NCBI RefSeq assembly: GCF_900111445.1
Contig: NZ_FOHE01000001.1
Coordinates: forward strand, 248,001 to 312,000
Length of the DNA: 64,000 nt
Source of the DNA: Oceanobacillus limi
GTDB taxonomy: Bacteria; Bacillota; Bacilli; Bacillales; Amphibacillaceae
Reading direction: 5' to 3'
Below the pieces are notes generated by a model, which saw only the letters and a program-made list of their open reading frames with translations, was not told where the DNA came from and searched no databases. Numbering within the stretch: the stretch's first letter is position 1; each line of letters opens with the position of its first letter. Positions 8,909-18,503 of the stretch are shown here, piece after piece. The position numbers were made by a program, and so were the translations under genes.

Positions 8909-9850
8909 GTGAACAATCCGGTAGAAATGCAGCAAGAAATACCTACCAAACGAAAAAAGAAACCTATTATTCGTTATATTGGAATCGGACTAGGGGCTGT
9001 CTTAGGCATCTGGGCAGTCCTATATGTTTTACCTGTTCCTAAAGTTGACCAACACCCTTACTTTAAAGGTGATCGACCACTTGTGATTGCCCACCAGGGT
9101 GGAGAGCATTTAGCACCATCAAGCACAATGGAAGCATTCAAAAATGCAATGGAACTCGGCGTTGATGTGATTGAATTCGATGTACATATGACAAAGGACG
9201 GTCATTTGGTTGCCATTCATGATCCGACAGTTGACCGTACAACAAATGGCCAAGGCAGAGTAAATGATATGACCCTAGAAGAAATTCAATCGTTGGATGC
9301 TGCAACGTATTTTAAGGACGAAAATGGGCAAAATAATTACCTCAATCAAGGAGTACATATCCCAACAGTGGAAGAAATTTTCACAGCAATTCCAGACATG
9401 CGCTGGAACATTGAAATTAAAGATTCCAATGATCCAAAACTATATCGACCGATAGCAGAAAAACTATGGGTTATGATAAAGAATCATAACGTAGAGGATG
9501 ATGTTTTAATCGCATCCTTTGACCAAGCTATTATTGATATGGTACAAGAGATTAGTAAGGATGAAGCATTGGTGAGTGGTGGACGAAAGGAAGTAACGAA
9601 ATTCGTTGGGCTTCACAAATTTTACTTAAATGGTTTATATTGGCCTTCAGTTGAAGCAGTACAAGTGCCTACACAAGAAGGAAGTTTTAATTTAATGGAT
9701 AAAAAACTTATCCGTGGTGCGAATCAAATTGGAATGGATGTTCACTATTGGACAATAAATGAACCGGAAACAATGCAACAATTAATCGAGCTTGGAGCAG
9801 ATGGAATTATTACAGACCGTCCCGACTTATTGTTGGAGCTGTTACAGTAA
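8909..9850 (+). CDS. Membrane-anchored glycerophosphodiester phosphodiesterase
   Basis: A 313-residue protein with a charged N-terminus, one membrane segment (about residues 23-43) and a GDPD TIM-barrel facing outside. Visible active-site features are IAHQGGE, the metal-binding VIEFDVHMTKDGHLVAIHDPTVDRTT in two parts, and WNIEIKD. Such enzymes hydrolyse glycerophosphodiesters to glycerol-3-phosphate. The usual HRG is HQG and the usual APENT is APSST, a variation I associate with anchored subfamilies. I chose GTG 8909 because GAGGAG lies nine bases upstream; the TTG at 8900 would abut it. Confidence 0.9.
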   Translation: MNNPVEMQQEIPTKRKKKPIIRYIGIGLGAVLGIWAVLYVLPVPKVDQHPYFKGDRPLVIAHQGGEHLAPSSTMEAFKNAMELGVDVIEFDVHMTKDGHLVAIHDPTVDRTTNGQGRVNDMTLEEIQSLDAATYFKDENGQNNYLNQGVHIPTVEEIFTAIPDMRWNIEIKDSNDPKLYRPIAEKLWVMIKNHNVEDDVLIASFDQAIIDMVQEISKDEALVSGGRKEVTKFVGLHKFYLNGLYWPSVEAVQVPTQEGSFNLMDKKLIRGANQIGMDVHYWTINEPETMQQLIELGADGIITDRPDLLLELLQ

Positions 9851-9937
9851 GCTGTGTAAAAAGGAACAAGTAGTATTAGAGCCTCAGGTGAAAAAGTCAC
9901 ATTGGGACTCTATTTTTTTCGAAGGAGAATATGGTCT

Positions 9938-10630
9938 ATGCAAAAGAATTCAGAGAAATTTTTAGCCGCATTTAATCGAATAGAAAAAGCCTTAAAACAA
10001 GAAATGAAGAATGGGAAAGGTATTGGTTTTTCCAAATCCGTCAAAATCCTATCAAAATACAATTCCATTATTAGTAAATATAGTGATGATTTATTACAGT
10101 ATGCTGAACTTCGGAATGCGATTGTTCACGATAAGATCGATACGATGCACGCCATTGCCGAACCACATGATTCTGTAGTGGAAAAAATCGAAGGGATTGA
10201 AAAAGAAATCACTCAGCCAAAGCTAGTAGTCCCAATGTTTGAAAGAAAAGTCGTAACCTTTCAAGTTGAGGATTCTCTTTCGAAGGTTTTGTCAGCAATT
10301 CATAATAGGGGTTTCTCCAAATTTCCCGTTTATCAGGGGAAGGAATTTAAAGGTCTATTCACAGAAAGCGCCATTACAAAATGGTTAGCTGATAATCATT
10401 TTGCCTCAGGTTCAGAAACGTTAATTAAAGAGATTCTGCCATATCAAAAGAATGAAAACTTCAAATTTATTAGTAAGACTGCCACGGTATATGAGGCGAT
10501 TGGAATTTTTCGGGAACAAATCGGGAAAGGGAATCGGATTGATGCCTTGTTGATTACAGAAAACGGTAAAAACGCTGAAGAACTGTTAGGCATTATTACG
10601 TCATGGGATATGATGGGGATTCAGTATTAG
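9938..10630 (+). CDS. CBS-domain protein with helical N-terminus
   Basis: A 230-residue soluble protein. The first 95 residues are helical and charged (KFLAAFNRIEKALKQEM), then two CBS motifs follow (about residues 105-160 and 170-230; VVTFQVEDSLSKVLSAI and ISKTATVYEAIGIF mark their starts). CBS pairs bind adenosine nucleotides and act as energy or ligand sensors; the output is not evident here. AAGGAG lies ten bases before the ATG. The N-terminal domain resembles a small nucleotide-sensing helper, but I do not recognise it. Confidence 0.8.
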   Translation: MQKNSEKFLAAFNRIEKALKQEMKNGKGIGFSKSVKILSKYNSIISKYSDDLLQYAELRNAIVHDKIDTMHAIAEPHDSVVEKIEGIEKEITQPKLVVPMFERKVVTFQVEDSLSKVLSAIHNRGFSKFPVYQGKEFKGLFTESAITKWLADNHFASGSETLIKEILPYQKNENFKFISKTATVYEAIGIFREQIGKGNRIDALLITENGKNAEELLGIITSWDMMGIQY

Positions 10631-10642
10631 ATTAGTTTGAAT

Positions 10643-10731
10643 ATGATCGAATCCCGTTTATGAGCGAAAAACTAAATACATGATCGGATTGCGGTGATTT
10701 ATGAGCGAAAAACTAAATATATGATCGGATC
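10643..10731. repeat. Two-copy 41-bp degenerate repeat
   Basis: Two copies of a 33-bp segment beginning TTTATGAGCGAAAAACTAAA (10657-10689 and 10698-10730) are spaced exactly 41 bp apart, with a partial third unit (ATATGATCGAATCCCG) just before. Each unit alternates an A-rich half and a GG-rich half, like the long array at 20869-21503 although the sequence differs. Confidence 0.85.
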
Positions 10732-10770
10732 CCACCCAACCTTTTAACAAAACCACCAATTCAACCCAAT

Positions 10771-11538
10771 CTATACGATCTGAAATCCAAATTTCTTCTC
10801 CCCAACATACTTTCCATCATGGTATGTTCGCTCCACGAACGTTACATAATCCTTATGATCGACGGTGACAACGGTTGAACAACGTGTCCCATACTGAGGG
10901 ATATGAATAAATAGCGGGGAGAGCTTTCTTTCTAAATCAACTCCGATACCAGTATCCGGTAATTCATCTAGAGGTGCTTGCTCCGCATCTTGTAATAATA
11001 GAAAAAGCGAATCGGGATCGATATCAGAAGTTTTCTCTAAATAAGCTTGTAATTGATCTTTCCCCTTCACCACTTTTGGCCAAGGCGTATTTAAAAAATG
11101 GTTGCTTAAGCCATAGGTATGCCCTTTTTCTATTTCTGTAATCTCATTCTCTATATTATTATAGTAAAATAGTTCATTCTGACTTCCTACGAGCACATTG
11201 AATCCTACGTAATTACCTTTCTCTTCTTGTAAAGCAGTGAGAAACTGTTTTGGGGTATCGCTCCCGGCTAGATAATACCTTACAATTTCACCACGAGAGT
11301 TTCTACCAGTCCCCATATGTGCAGGATCCCGATAATTCGTTAGCGCAGCAAATCGTCCTTCTTTTGTTATTCCAAGCCATGTTCCCATTTGTTGTAAATC
11401 GCGTCCAGCTAAGATATTCGGATGATCCTCCCAAAAGTGAGCAGCAGCTGTAGGACGGTTATAAAATTCATCCCGATTGGCTGCAATCACTAATTTATAA
11501 TTTGGGTGATCGTGAAATTGAAAATTGATAAGACACAT
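10771..11538 (-). CDS. NRDE-family (TANGO2-like) protein
   Basis: A 255-residue soluble protein of the NRDE family, named for the motif seen here as AANRDEFYNRP (residues 19-29). Other family hallmarks are ILAGRDLQQMGTWLGIT and ALTNYRDP. Members belong to the Ntn-hydrolase-like fold; the biochemical role is unsettled. AAGGGGATC precedes the ATG. It is monocistronic, convergent with the CBS gene and divergent from the DHA2 exporter gene. Confidence 0.9.
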   Translation of the reverse strand: MCLINFQFHDHPNYKLVIAANRDEFYNRPTAAAHFWEDHPNILAGRDLQQMGTWLGITKEGRFAALTNYRDPAHMGTGRNSRGEIVRYYLAGSDTPKQFLTALQEEKGNYVGFNVLVGSQNELFYYNNIENEITEIEKGHTYGLSNHFLNTPWPKVVKGKDQLQAYLEKTSDIDPDSLFLLLQDAEQAPLDELPDTGIGVDLERKLSPLFIHIPQYGTRCSTVVTVDHKDYVTFVERTYHDGKYVGEKKFGFQIV

Positions 11539-11709
11539 GAATAGATCCCCTTTTTAAAAATCAATTTCTTTTCGTTCCCTGTTGCGTTGTGTTACAATAC
11601 AATATTGTTATCACAAAAACTCACAATTTATATCATGATGAGTTGTTCATAAAAATAGGCATGTTGTGGTATCAATATAGTAACAGAAACAATAGAAAGA
11701 AGGAACAAT

Positions 11710-13146
11710 ATGGTTAAAAGTCACGTTCCTGATCAATCAGGAGATCCAACAACTATCAACAAAATCCCACTGATGGCAGTTTTACTTTCAGGAGCTTTTG
11801 TTGCAATTTTAAATCAAACACTTTTAGCCACTGCACTTCCGCATATTATGGACGACTTAGAGTTAACAGAAAATGTTGCTCAATGGCTTCAGTCTATTTT
11901 CATGTTAGTTAACGGGATAATGATTCCAATTACAGCCTTCTTAATCGGAAGGTTTACGACAAGAGGGTTATTCCTAACAGCGATGGGATTATTTGCTGTA
12001 GGTACTTTTGTTTGTGCAGTGTCACCAAGTTTTAGCATGTTATTAGTTGGTAGAATACTACAAGCATCTGGTGCTGGTATTATGATGCCATTAATGCAAA
12101 CGATTATGTTTTTGATATTCCCTATTGAAAAACGCGGACAGGCGATGGGGATGTTTGGTCTAATTATATCCTTTGCACCAGCAATCGGGCCGACGTTATC
12201 AGGTTATTTAGTAGAACACTTCCCATGGAGAAGTTTGTTCTATGTTATTTTTCCAATTGTTGTGATTGATATTATTGTAGCTATTTTCATACTTAAAAAT
12301 GTTACGAAGCGTACATTTCCAAAGCTTGATATTTTATCAATCATCTTATCCACATTAGGATTTGGTGGGTTATTGTATGCATTCAGTACAGCAGGTAGCA
12401 GTGGCTGGACGAGTATACATGTTGTTATTTCATTAATAATTGGGTCCGTTACGCTTACTTGGTTTATCTTAAGACAATTAAAGCTAGATGAACCGATTTT
12501 AGAATTCAGGATTTTTAAATACCCTGTATTTACACTAACAACCCTTTTAGGAATGGTTGTCTTTATTGCCATGATTGGTGGAGCAGTTATCTTGCCAATT
12601 TTAATGCAGAATATGTTAGGGTTTACTGCATTTCAATCTGGGCTTATGTTGTTGCCAGGGGCATTAGTAATGGGATTCATGAACCCAGTTACAGGAAAGT
12701 TATTTGATAAATTTGGGGCCAAATGGTTATCGATTATTGGGTTTACGATATTATCCATAACCACGTTCCTATTTACGATTATTAACGAAGAAACTACCTT
12801 TACGTATTTGGCTGTTGTGAATGCGTTCCGTATGCTTTCTGTGGCAATGGTAATGATGCCAGTGACAACGGCTGGTTTAAATATGCTGCCGACGAAATTA
12901 CTACCACATGGCACAGCGATGAATAACACGATGCGGCAAATTGCAGGCGCAGTTGGTACAGCATTACTTGTATCAGTAATGACAACTGCTGCAATTCCAG
13001 AAGAAGGAATCCAAGGTGCAATACATGGTGTAAATGTATCCTTTATTGTAGCTGGAATCACTGCATTAATCGGATTAGTCATATCAATATTAATTAAATA
13101 TAAGCAACCAGAAGATGAAGGAAAAGTTCAAACGACTGAATCATAA
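11710..13146 (+). CDS. DHA2-family MFS multidrug exporter
   Basis: A 478-residue transporter with about 14 membrane segments, the size and layout of the DHA2 (drug:H+ antiporter-2) family. Motif A-like and C-like parts are visible (SGAGIMMPLMQTIMF; GFAPAIGPTLSGYLV, here as SFAPAIGPTLSGYL). A close paralogue lies at 33518-34951. AGAAGGAAC precedes the ATG. The substrate is unknown; multidrug or cell-wall compound export is typical of the group. Confidence 0.92.
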   Translation: MVKSHVPDQSGDPTTINKIPLMAVLLSGAFVAILNQTLLATALPHIMDDLELTENVAQWLQSIFMLVNGIMIPITAFLIGRFTTRGLFLTAMGLFAVGTFVCAVSPSFSMLLVGRILQASGAGIMMPLMQTIMFLIFPIEKRGQAMGMFGLIISFAPAIGPTLSGYLVEHFPWRSLFYVIFPIVVIDIIVAIFILKNVTKRTFPKLDILSIILSTLGFGGLLYAFSTAGSSGWTSIHVVISLIIGSVTLTWFILRQLKLDEPILEFRIFKYPVFTLTTLLGMVVFIAMIGGAVILPILMQNMLGFTAFQSGLMLLPGALVMGFMNPVTGKLFDKFGAKWLSIIGFTILSITTFLFTIINEETTFTYLAVVNAFRMLSVAMVMMPVTTAGLNMLPTKLLPHGTAMNNTMRQIAGAVGTALLVSVMTTAAIPEEGIQGAIHGVNVSFIVAGITALIGLVISILIKYKQPEDEGKVQTTES

Positions 13147-13151
13147 AAATG

Positions 13152-13184
13152 AAAAGACATAAGGCGAAAACCTTATGTCTTTTT
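13152..13184. terminator. Bidirectional terminator after the DHA2 exporter
   Basis: AAAAGACATAAGG (13152-13164) pairs with CCTTATGTCTTTT (13171-13183), followed by TTCTTTTG. It separates the exporter from a convergent gene. Confidence 0.9.
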
Positions 13185-13204
13185 CTTTTGACACTATCGT
13201 GTAT

Positions 13205-14239
13205 TTACATTGCTTGTTTCTTAGGAATCACAATAGCCTTTTCATACTTTGCCTTCACCCACAAGCAAATCTCACCAGCTAGGAAAATCAAAACCACCCA
13301 CGACCAAATATGCAAAAAAGCCTCCTGAAATCCATATAACGATTGCATATAGTTTGGGTTGGCATGCATCACCATTGTAAATGCATAGAACATACCAAAC
13401 GTAAAGTTTCGAGACCATTGCGTAATGTGATACGTAAATAATCCATTTTTCCAGCCAATATGTCGTACCCGAAAATAAGCACGAATAATCTCTATCATTT
13501 CTACACCAATTAATATTGTAAGCACAGTAAGCCAATAAAACATGATGAAGGGAGCGCTAGTAAGCTGTGCTAATACCATAGCTAGCCCAGTTATGGATAA
13601 TGCGCCATGAATAATACAATTTGTATTGGTCCAATCCTTTATCAATGTCCAATCGTTTCTTTTAAAATAACGATATCCAATGAAGAATAAGCTTACCGTA
13701 TAAAAGATAACGCCAACTATGATAACGAAATGAATAAGCGGATCAGGCAATGCCACTAGCTCCATCCACATAATAAGAATAGATTGGGTAGCAACAGTTG
13801 ATAACAAGAGCACGCCGTTTGGGGAGTGTTGGTTTAAATTCTTCCAGATACGATACAAGCTTTGTATGGCTCCAAACAGAAAAATGAAGAAAAGAATCGT
13901 ATTTCCCAGTGCGATACAGTGAATGATAGGGTCGAGATTCGGAAAATATTTCATGGTTACATTACAACAAACAGATATACCTGCAACCCAAGTCCCCATA
14001 ACAAAGAAATTTACAGGATTATTTAGTAGCAGAAGGAATTCCTGTTTCTCCATGAATTGCTTAAATAAGGACTGATAAATGAAAAATCCTACTATAAAAA
14101 GGAAAACGACAAGTAATTTACCTAGCACATCGTGAAGGAATGGAAATGCCTCAATGGAACCATATAAGAATATTCCAATAGCCATCACAATAGCACCAGC
14201 AGCTGGATTAATAGTTGTCATGTTATTATTTGACTTCAT
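13205..14239 (-). CDS. Ten-segment membrane protein, possibly SLAC1/TDT-like
   Basis: A 344-residue integral membrane protein with about ten evenly spaced hydrophobic segments. The layout, length and the NPVNFFVMGTWVAG segment (near residue 75) recall the TDT/SLAC1 family of tellurite-resistance and anion-channel proteins, but the similarity is weak and from memory. I chose ATG 14239 because TTAGGTG precedes it at good spacing. Function unknown. Confidence 0.7.
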   Translation of the reverse strand: MKSNNNMTTINPAAGAIVMAIGIFLYGSIEAFPFLHDVLGKLLVVFLFIVGFFIYQSLFKQFMEKQEFLLLLNNPVNFFVMGTWVAGISVCCNVTMKYFPNLDPIIHCIALGNTILFFIFLFGAIQSLYRIWKNLNQHSPNGVLLLSTVATQSILIMWMELVALPDPLIHFVIIVGVIFYTVSLFFIGYRYFKRNDWTLIKDWTNTNCIIHGALSITGLAMVLAQLTSAPFIMFYWLTVLTILIGVEMIEIIRAYFRVRHIGWKNGLFTYHITQWSRNFTFGMFYAFTMVMHANPNYMQSLYGFQEAFLHIWSWVVLIFLAGEICLWVKAKYEKAIVIPKKQAM

Positions 14240-14375
14240 ATGTAACACCTAATATTTTTAATATGTATGATTTTTTAGAATCTTTTCTGGAGAGCAACGT
14301 GTTATATTATCTAACGAAAAGGTATTAATTGCAAATGAGTTGTTTACAAAATATATTATTAAAGGTTTGATGTAA

Positions 14376-15149
14376 ATGTTCGCTTTAGATGAGAGGGAGT
14401 TTCATCGTGTTATCCCATTATTAAGAGAATACAATCATACGTGCCCAACATTTGCTTATTCTGTTGCGGAAAAATTCATTTCAGGAATGATATATGTAGA
14501 CGATATAAATAGACCTACAACTATATTAGTTAGTACAGAGAACCAGGTGCTTTTTATTGCTGGAAATGAATGGAATGGAGCATTTAATAAGCAACTAATG
14601 GAATTTTTATATCTCAATCAACGGTTTACTTTGTTTTCAGCAACAAAAGAATGGGATCATGTTTTTCATGATTATTTAAATGATCAGGTAACGCCTATGA
14701 TGCGGTATAAATTTTCATTTCATCCGAAAAAGTATCCGCAACAGAAAAAGGAATTACCCCAAAACTTCCTTATAAAAGAGATAAATGAAGAGACAATTGA
14801 ATTGACATCCCACTTTAACCAGAAGTACTACAACCAGTATTGGGGAAGTGTGGCCAATTTCTTAAATGATGGATTCGGATACTGTATGTTAGATAACGGA
14901 AGGATAATTAGTGAATGTACATCCATATTTAGAAGCACATCAATTGCTGAAATTGATATCGTAACGGAAAAGGAATATACAGGGAATGGTTTAGCGTACG
15001 TCTTAGGCCTGTATTTCATCAATAAATGTATAGAAGAAGGGCTAACACCTAGCTGGGATTGCGATGCCAATAATATTCCATCTATGAAACTAGCGAAAAA
15101 ATTGGGGTTTGATCATGCCAAGGAATATTCAATTTTTTTAAAAAAATAG
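14376..15149 (+). CDS. GNAT acetyltransferase, ZmaR-like two-domain type
   Basis: A 257-residue protein with an N-terminal domain of about 125 residues and a C-terminal GNAT domain. The latter has TEKEYTGNGLAYVLGLYFI as the acetyl-CoA loop and DANNIPSMKLAKKLGF near the end. This two-part build matches the GNAT_acetyltran family that includes the zwittermicin-resistance acetyltransferase ZmaR. The real substrate is unknown. AAAGG precedes the ATG at good spacing. Confidence 0.8.
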   Translation: MFALDEREFHRVIPLLREYNHTCPTFAYSVAEKFISGMIYVDDINRPTTILVSTENQVLFIAGNEWNGAFNKQLMEFLYLNQRFTLFSATKEWDHVFHDYLNDQVTPMMRYKFSFHPKKYPQQKKELPQNFLIKEINEETIELTSHFNQKYYNQYWGSVANFLNDGFGYCMLDNGRIISECTSIFRSTSIAEIDIVTEKEYTGNGLAYVLGLYFINKCIEEGLTPSWDCDANNIPSMKLAKKLGFDHAKEYSIFLKK

Positions 15150-15225
15150 GTGGTTCATGCAAGTTTTTTTCGCTAGAATTTAGATTAGTAAGGAAACGTT
15201 TTTAATACATGATAATTGTTCTAGG

Positions 15226-16041
15226 TTAAGCAATCAACCCTGTAAACCAAGCGATATATTTAGCACCAGGTACAAATAATAATTGTGCGAGTAACGTTCC
15301 TAACAATCTAGAAGTAACCATCATAAGTGAGATACTTTTAAGCGTATGGTAGCTTCCTCTTTGATTAACAACATCGTCAGCTACAACGGAGATTTTTGGA
15401 TCAATGAAAATGACTAAGAGTATTGTCGCTATTCCATTAATTAAGCCAGATGCCATAATTGCAGTTGAAGCTCTCTCAGGGGTTAATAATGCTGCATATA
15501 GTGCAGATAACACCCCAATCGTATATATAGCAGTTATAACCGTATTTACGAGTAGTAATTTGAGAGGGATATCTTTTATTTTTGTATCTCTCAAATAAGA
15601 AAATTTCGGTAAACTAAAATGCGTAATACCACGCTTTATGTACTGAAATTGAAATATTCTTTTGAATAAAGATGGGATGGACCCTCTCTCTTCAGATAGG
15701 TGAATGATTGCTCTTGAAAACAACGCTACAAAAGTAGGAAGTAATAGCATACCAAATACAGTACCAAGGCTCGATGCTCCTATTAAAAAGCGAAATTGTA
15801 TCCCCACAAATTCTAATGTATTATGTGTCGGTGCTGTATCAATTAAACTACCGGTAAAAGGTTGTTGCATCATATTTGCTAATCTAGAAACTAGAACCAT
15901 TACATTGAAAAGAGATAAAGCGGAAGCGATCAACTTTACTCTCGCACCAGACAATCGAACCGCATATGCAAGTGTTTCAATAGAATGGATGATAAAAATA
16001 AATAAAGCAATGAGTAGTAATTTTTCCGTAACAAATTCCAT
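15226..16041 (-). CDS. amj: Alternate lipid II flippase Amj
   Basis: A 271-residue membrane protein with about seven hydrophobic segments, matching Amj (YdaH) in length and in segments such as HSIETLAYAVRLSGARVKL, SLFNVMVLVSRLANM and KSISLMMVTSRLLGTLLAQ. Amj exchanges lipid-linked cell-wall precursors across the membrane and backs up MurJ in Bacillus subtilis. There its expression is driven by the envelope-stress factor SigM; I did not find a clear SigM promoter here. AAGAAGG precedes the ATG. Confidence 0.9.
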   Translation of the reverse strand: MEFVTEKLLLIALFIFIIHSIETLAYAVRLSGARVKLIASALSLFNVMVLVSRLANMMQQPFTGSLIDTAPTHNTLEFVGIQFRFLIGASSLGTVFGMLLLPTFVALFSRAIIHLSEERGSIPSLFKRIFQFQYIKRGITHFSLPKFSYLRDTKIKDIPLKLLLVNTVITAIYTIGVLSALYAALLTPERASTAIMASGLINGIATILLVIFIDPKISVVADDVVNQRGSYHTLKSISLMMVTSRLLGTLLAQLLFVPGAKYIAWFTGLIA

Positions 16042-16175
16042 CTGTGTACCTTCTTTATATATCGTTATTATATATACATCGAATTTCTATGTATATTTTT
16101 ATCATAATATTTTTACTGTAAATAATCAAACCCCATTTCTACATACTAAAATTTCTAAAAAGGGGAGTCTTGTTA

Positions 16176-16634
16176 GTGAAGTTAGAAACAAATAGATTGA
16201 AAATAGTTCCATGCAATTTTGAGGCAATAAGTGCGGTTCCAGCAATGAATTATGTAGCAGGCCCGCACATAAGTAGGTATTTTGAGCAATTGAGAGAAGA
16301 TCCATCTCTTTTAGGGTGGGGTGTTTGGTATGTGGTTGAAAAAGAAAGTAATACCATAATTGGTGATATCGGATTTAAAGGAAAACCAGAAGTAGCGCAA
16401 ACGGTTGAGGTTGGATATGGGATCGTTTCTTCGGCCCAAGGTTATGGGTACGCTACGGAGGCAGTAAAGGCAATTGTAAAATGGGCGTTTTCAACAGGAA
16501 AGGTTAATAAAATTGTCGCAGCATGTCATGAAGATAATATTTCCTCCATAAGAGTTCTAGAAAAGCTGAAAATGAAAAAGGTCGCCTTAGAGGATGACAT
16601 GTGGAAATGGGAATTGCTAAAGTCAAATAGATAA
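16176..16634 (+). CDS. RimJ/RimL-type GNAT acetyltransferase
   Basis: A 152-residue GNAT enzyme beginning MKLETNRLKIVPCN. The acetyl-CoA loop is VSSAQGYGYATEAV and the typical C-terminal phrase is DNISSIRVLEKLKMKKV. I chose the GTG at 16176, nine bases after AAAAGGGGAG; the TTG at 16170 is too close. It is divergent from amj. Substrate unknown. Confidence 0.9.
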   Translation: MKLETNRLKIVPCNFEAISAVPAMNYVAGPHISRYFEQLREDPSLLGWGVWYVVEKESNTIIGDIGFKGKPEVAQTVEVGYGIVSSAQGYGYATEAVKAIVKWAFSTGKVNKIVAACHEDNISSIRVLEKLKMKKVALEDDMWKWELLKSNR

Positions 16635-16637
16635 AAG

Positions 16638-16679
16638 GAAAAGACAAGGTCAGTGAAACATAGGTTGTCTTGTCTTTTC
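16638..16679. terminator. Terminator between two convergent GNAT genes
   Basis: GAAAAGACAAG (16638-16648) pairs with CTTGTCTTTTC (16669-16679) around a 20-nt loop, lying between convergent genes. Confidence 0.8.
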
Positions 16680-16696
16680 AGGTTCCTCTGTATTTA

Positions 16697-17245
16697 TTAA
16701 AGATCACTTATCCATTCTTCCTTCAACAATCCATAAATAACTCTGTCGTGATACACACCATTCAAAAATTCATCATTTCGTATTATTCCCTCTGTTTGGA
16801 AGCCTAGTTTTTCAGGAATTGCCCTACTCTTGTTATTGTTGGTTGCAACCTTTATTTCAACCTTATTCAAGTCCAGGTCATGAAAAGCATGGTTTATCAT
16901 CATCTTAGCAGCTTGTAATGCCAACCCTTTGCCCTTAAAATCATCACCAAGCCAATACCCTATTTCTGTTTTCCCTATCTTCCAATCAATATAAAGGTAA
17001 CCAACTGACCCGGCAAGTTCTTCTTTATACCAAATCCCTGCCCAATAGCCATTGTGTTCGGAAAGTCTTGTTAAGGATTTTTCTATAAATAAGGCTGAAT
17101 CCTCAACACAATTTGTTTTCTGTGGAAAGTTGAGCCATTGGGAAATACTATCACGACTTTTATCTACGATCTGAAACAAATCATTTGCGTGCCTTGGTTC
17201 TAAAATGGCAAGGTATGTATTTTGATTTATTAATGCTTTGTACAT
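16697..17245 (-). CDS. Ribosomal-protein-serine-type GNAT acetyltransferase (YdaF-like)
   Basis: A 182-residue RimJ/RimL-group acetyltransferase. It shows EIGYWLGDDFKGKGLALQAA as the acetyl-CoA motif, VATNNNKSRAIPEKLGFQTEG as the C-terminal hallmark (usual NxxSRAIxEKLGF) and an R-V-I-Y-G-L end, as in YdaF-type enzymes. GGAGGAATCAA precedes the ATG. Substrate unknown. Confidence 0.9.
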   Translation of the reverse strand: MYKALINQNTYLAILEPRHANDLFQIVDKSRDSISQWLNFPQKTNCVEDSALFIEKSLTRLSEHNGYWAGIWYKEELAGSVGYLYIDWKIGKTEIGYWLGDDFKGKGLALQAAKMMINHAFHDLDLNKVEIKVATNNNKSRAIPEKLGFQTEGIIRNDEFLNGVYHDRVIYGLLKEEWISDL

Positions 17246-17442
17246 TTGATTCCTCCGACTTTACTGTATTACATGTAAAAATTTTTACTAAAGTGAAATT
17301 TTCCATAGACTTACCATCTATTCTATCATATGAATTGCATTTTTCGGAAAATTCATTACATCCATTGCTGTTTGTGTTACCATTTGATTTAGAAGAATTA
17401 CGAAAGTTAGCAGTCAGCAATACAAGAAAGGATAGTCTATAA

Positions 17443-17913
17443 ATGGAATATAAAAGCTACCTTAAAATAAATGTGAAAATACTAGTCTATCACTTTTGTT
17501 TGGTGGTGCTCGGTACTGGGATTATTGGGGTTAATTGGAATGGACCTGTAATAAATGAGACGATGTTACTAACATTTATAGTAATGTTATTCCTCCATTT
17601 TGTTGTTGGATTTTTGCTAAGGAATAATCATTCTTGGTTTGTTAATGCAATTTCTGTTTCATTCGTATTGATTATTAATCTGGTTATGTACTTTTACAGC
17701 CTCCTTTTTAGTAGTGAACTCCCATCTCTTGTGAACGTTTTAGTCATTATTTTTAAGTTTCCTTTCTTGTATATATTAGGATGGCAGGATATCAATTACC
17801 CATTATTAGCAGCAGTTCTTCCTTGTCTATTTCTTTGGTTAGGGTTGGAAACTAGATCAATCGTTCATCGATTAAGCAAAAGGAAAGAATCTAACTCTAG
17901 AAATTCAAAATAA
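17443..17913 (+). CDS. Membrane protein of unknown function
   Basis: A 156-residue protein with about five hydrophobic segments (starting near residues 14, 41, 66, 90 and 120) and a basic, Ser/Arg-rich tail. AAAGGAT precedes the ATG. It is followed 15 bases later by a GNAT gene on the same strand, so the two may be cotranscribed. No family recognised. Confidence 0.7.
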   Translation: MEYKSYLKINVKILVYHFCLVVLGTGIIGVNWNGPVINETMLLTFIVMLFLHFVVGFLLRNNHSWFVNAISVSFVLIINLVMYFYSLLFSSELPSLVNVLVIIFKFPFLYILGWQDINYPLLAAVLPCLFLWLGLETRSIVHRLSKRKESNSRNSK

Positions 17914-17928
17914 TAGGAGATATTTTTT

Positions 17929-18468
17929 ATGGAAGAAAATATAGAAATTGTCCGCTTTACTTGTAATGATCCTTCTCTTGATGATATTGCAAAAATCTAC
18001 TGCAGGACGTTTGTGGGAGAGTACTACTCAGATGCAGAAAAATACAGCGCGATTGAAAACCTAAAAAAGCATGCAAATTATCATGGCTTTAAAGGATTAA
18101 AAGCTATCAATGAGGCAGGTATGATTGTAGGTTTTACATATGGATACACAAGCTTACCAGAACAATTTTACCGGAGAAAACTTGCCAGCCAGTTATCGAA
18201 AGAAGAAATTAATACCTGGCTTTCAAGTTGTTTTGAATTTGTTGAATTAGCTGTCATTCCTAGCTATAAACGCTTAGGAATTGGTAGTAGATTACACGAC
18301 GATTTGCTAGAGAATCTCCATCATACTACTTCTATATTAACAACAGATATTGATAATGTCCCTGCAATTAACTTATATAAAACGAAAGGTTGGCAAGTGA
18401 TTAAAAGCCATTCCCCAGTTATCTCAATAAATAACCTACAAGTAATTATGGGAAAAGGAATTAATTGA
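17929..18468 (+). CDS. GNAT family N-acetyltransferase
   Basis: A 179-residue acetyltransferase. The acetyl-CoA loop reads AVIPSYKRLGIGSRLHDDLL (about residues 106-125), and the terminal part NVPAINLYKTKGWQVI is typical. AATAGGAGA precedes the ATG. It lies between a membrane-protein gene and a HIT gene, all on the plus strand with short gaps. Substrate unknown. Confidence 0.88.
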   Translation: MEENIEIVRFTCNDPSLDDIAKIYCRTFVGEYYSDAEKYSAIENLKKHANYHGFKGLKAINEAGMIVGFTYGYTSLPEQFYRRKLASQLSKEEINTWLSSCFEFVELAVIPSYKRLGIGSRLHDDLLENLHHTTSILTTDIDNVPAINLYKTKGWQVIKSHSPVISINNLQVIMGKGIN

Positions 18469-18503
18469 TGACGGGCTTTGGAGAGTTGGGAGGGAGAAGG
18501 TAA

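Noticed and set aside
12240-13082. Long minus-strand frames inside the DHA2 exporter
   Set aside because: They mirror the transporter's hydrophobic codons on the opposite strand and lack start signals.
17185-17442. 85-codon plus-strand frame upstream of the 17443 membrane gene
   Set aside because: It overlaps the start of the divergent GNAT gene, has no ribosome binding site and its composition is unconvincing.
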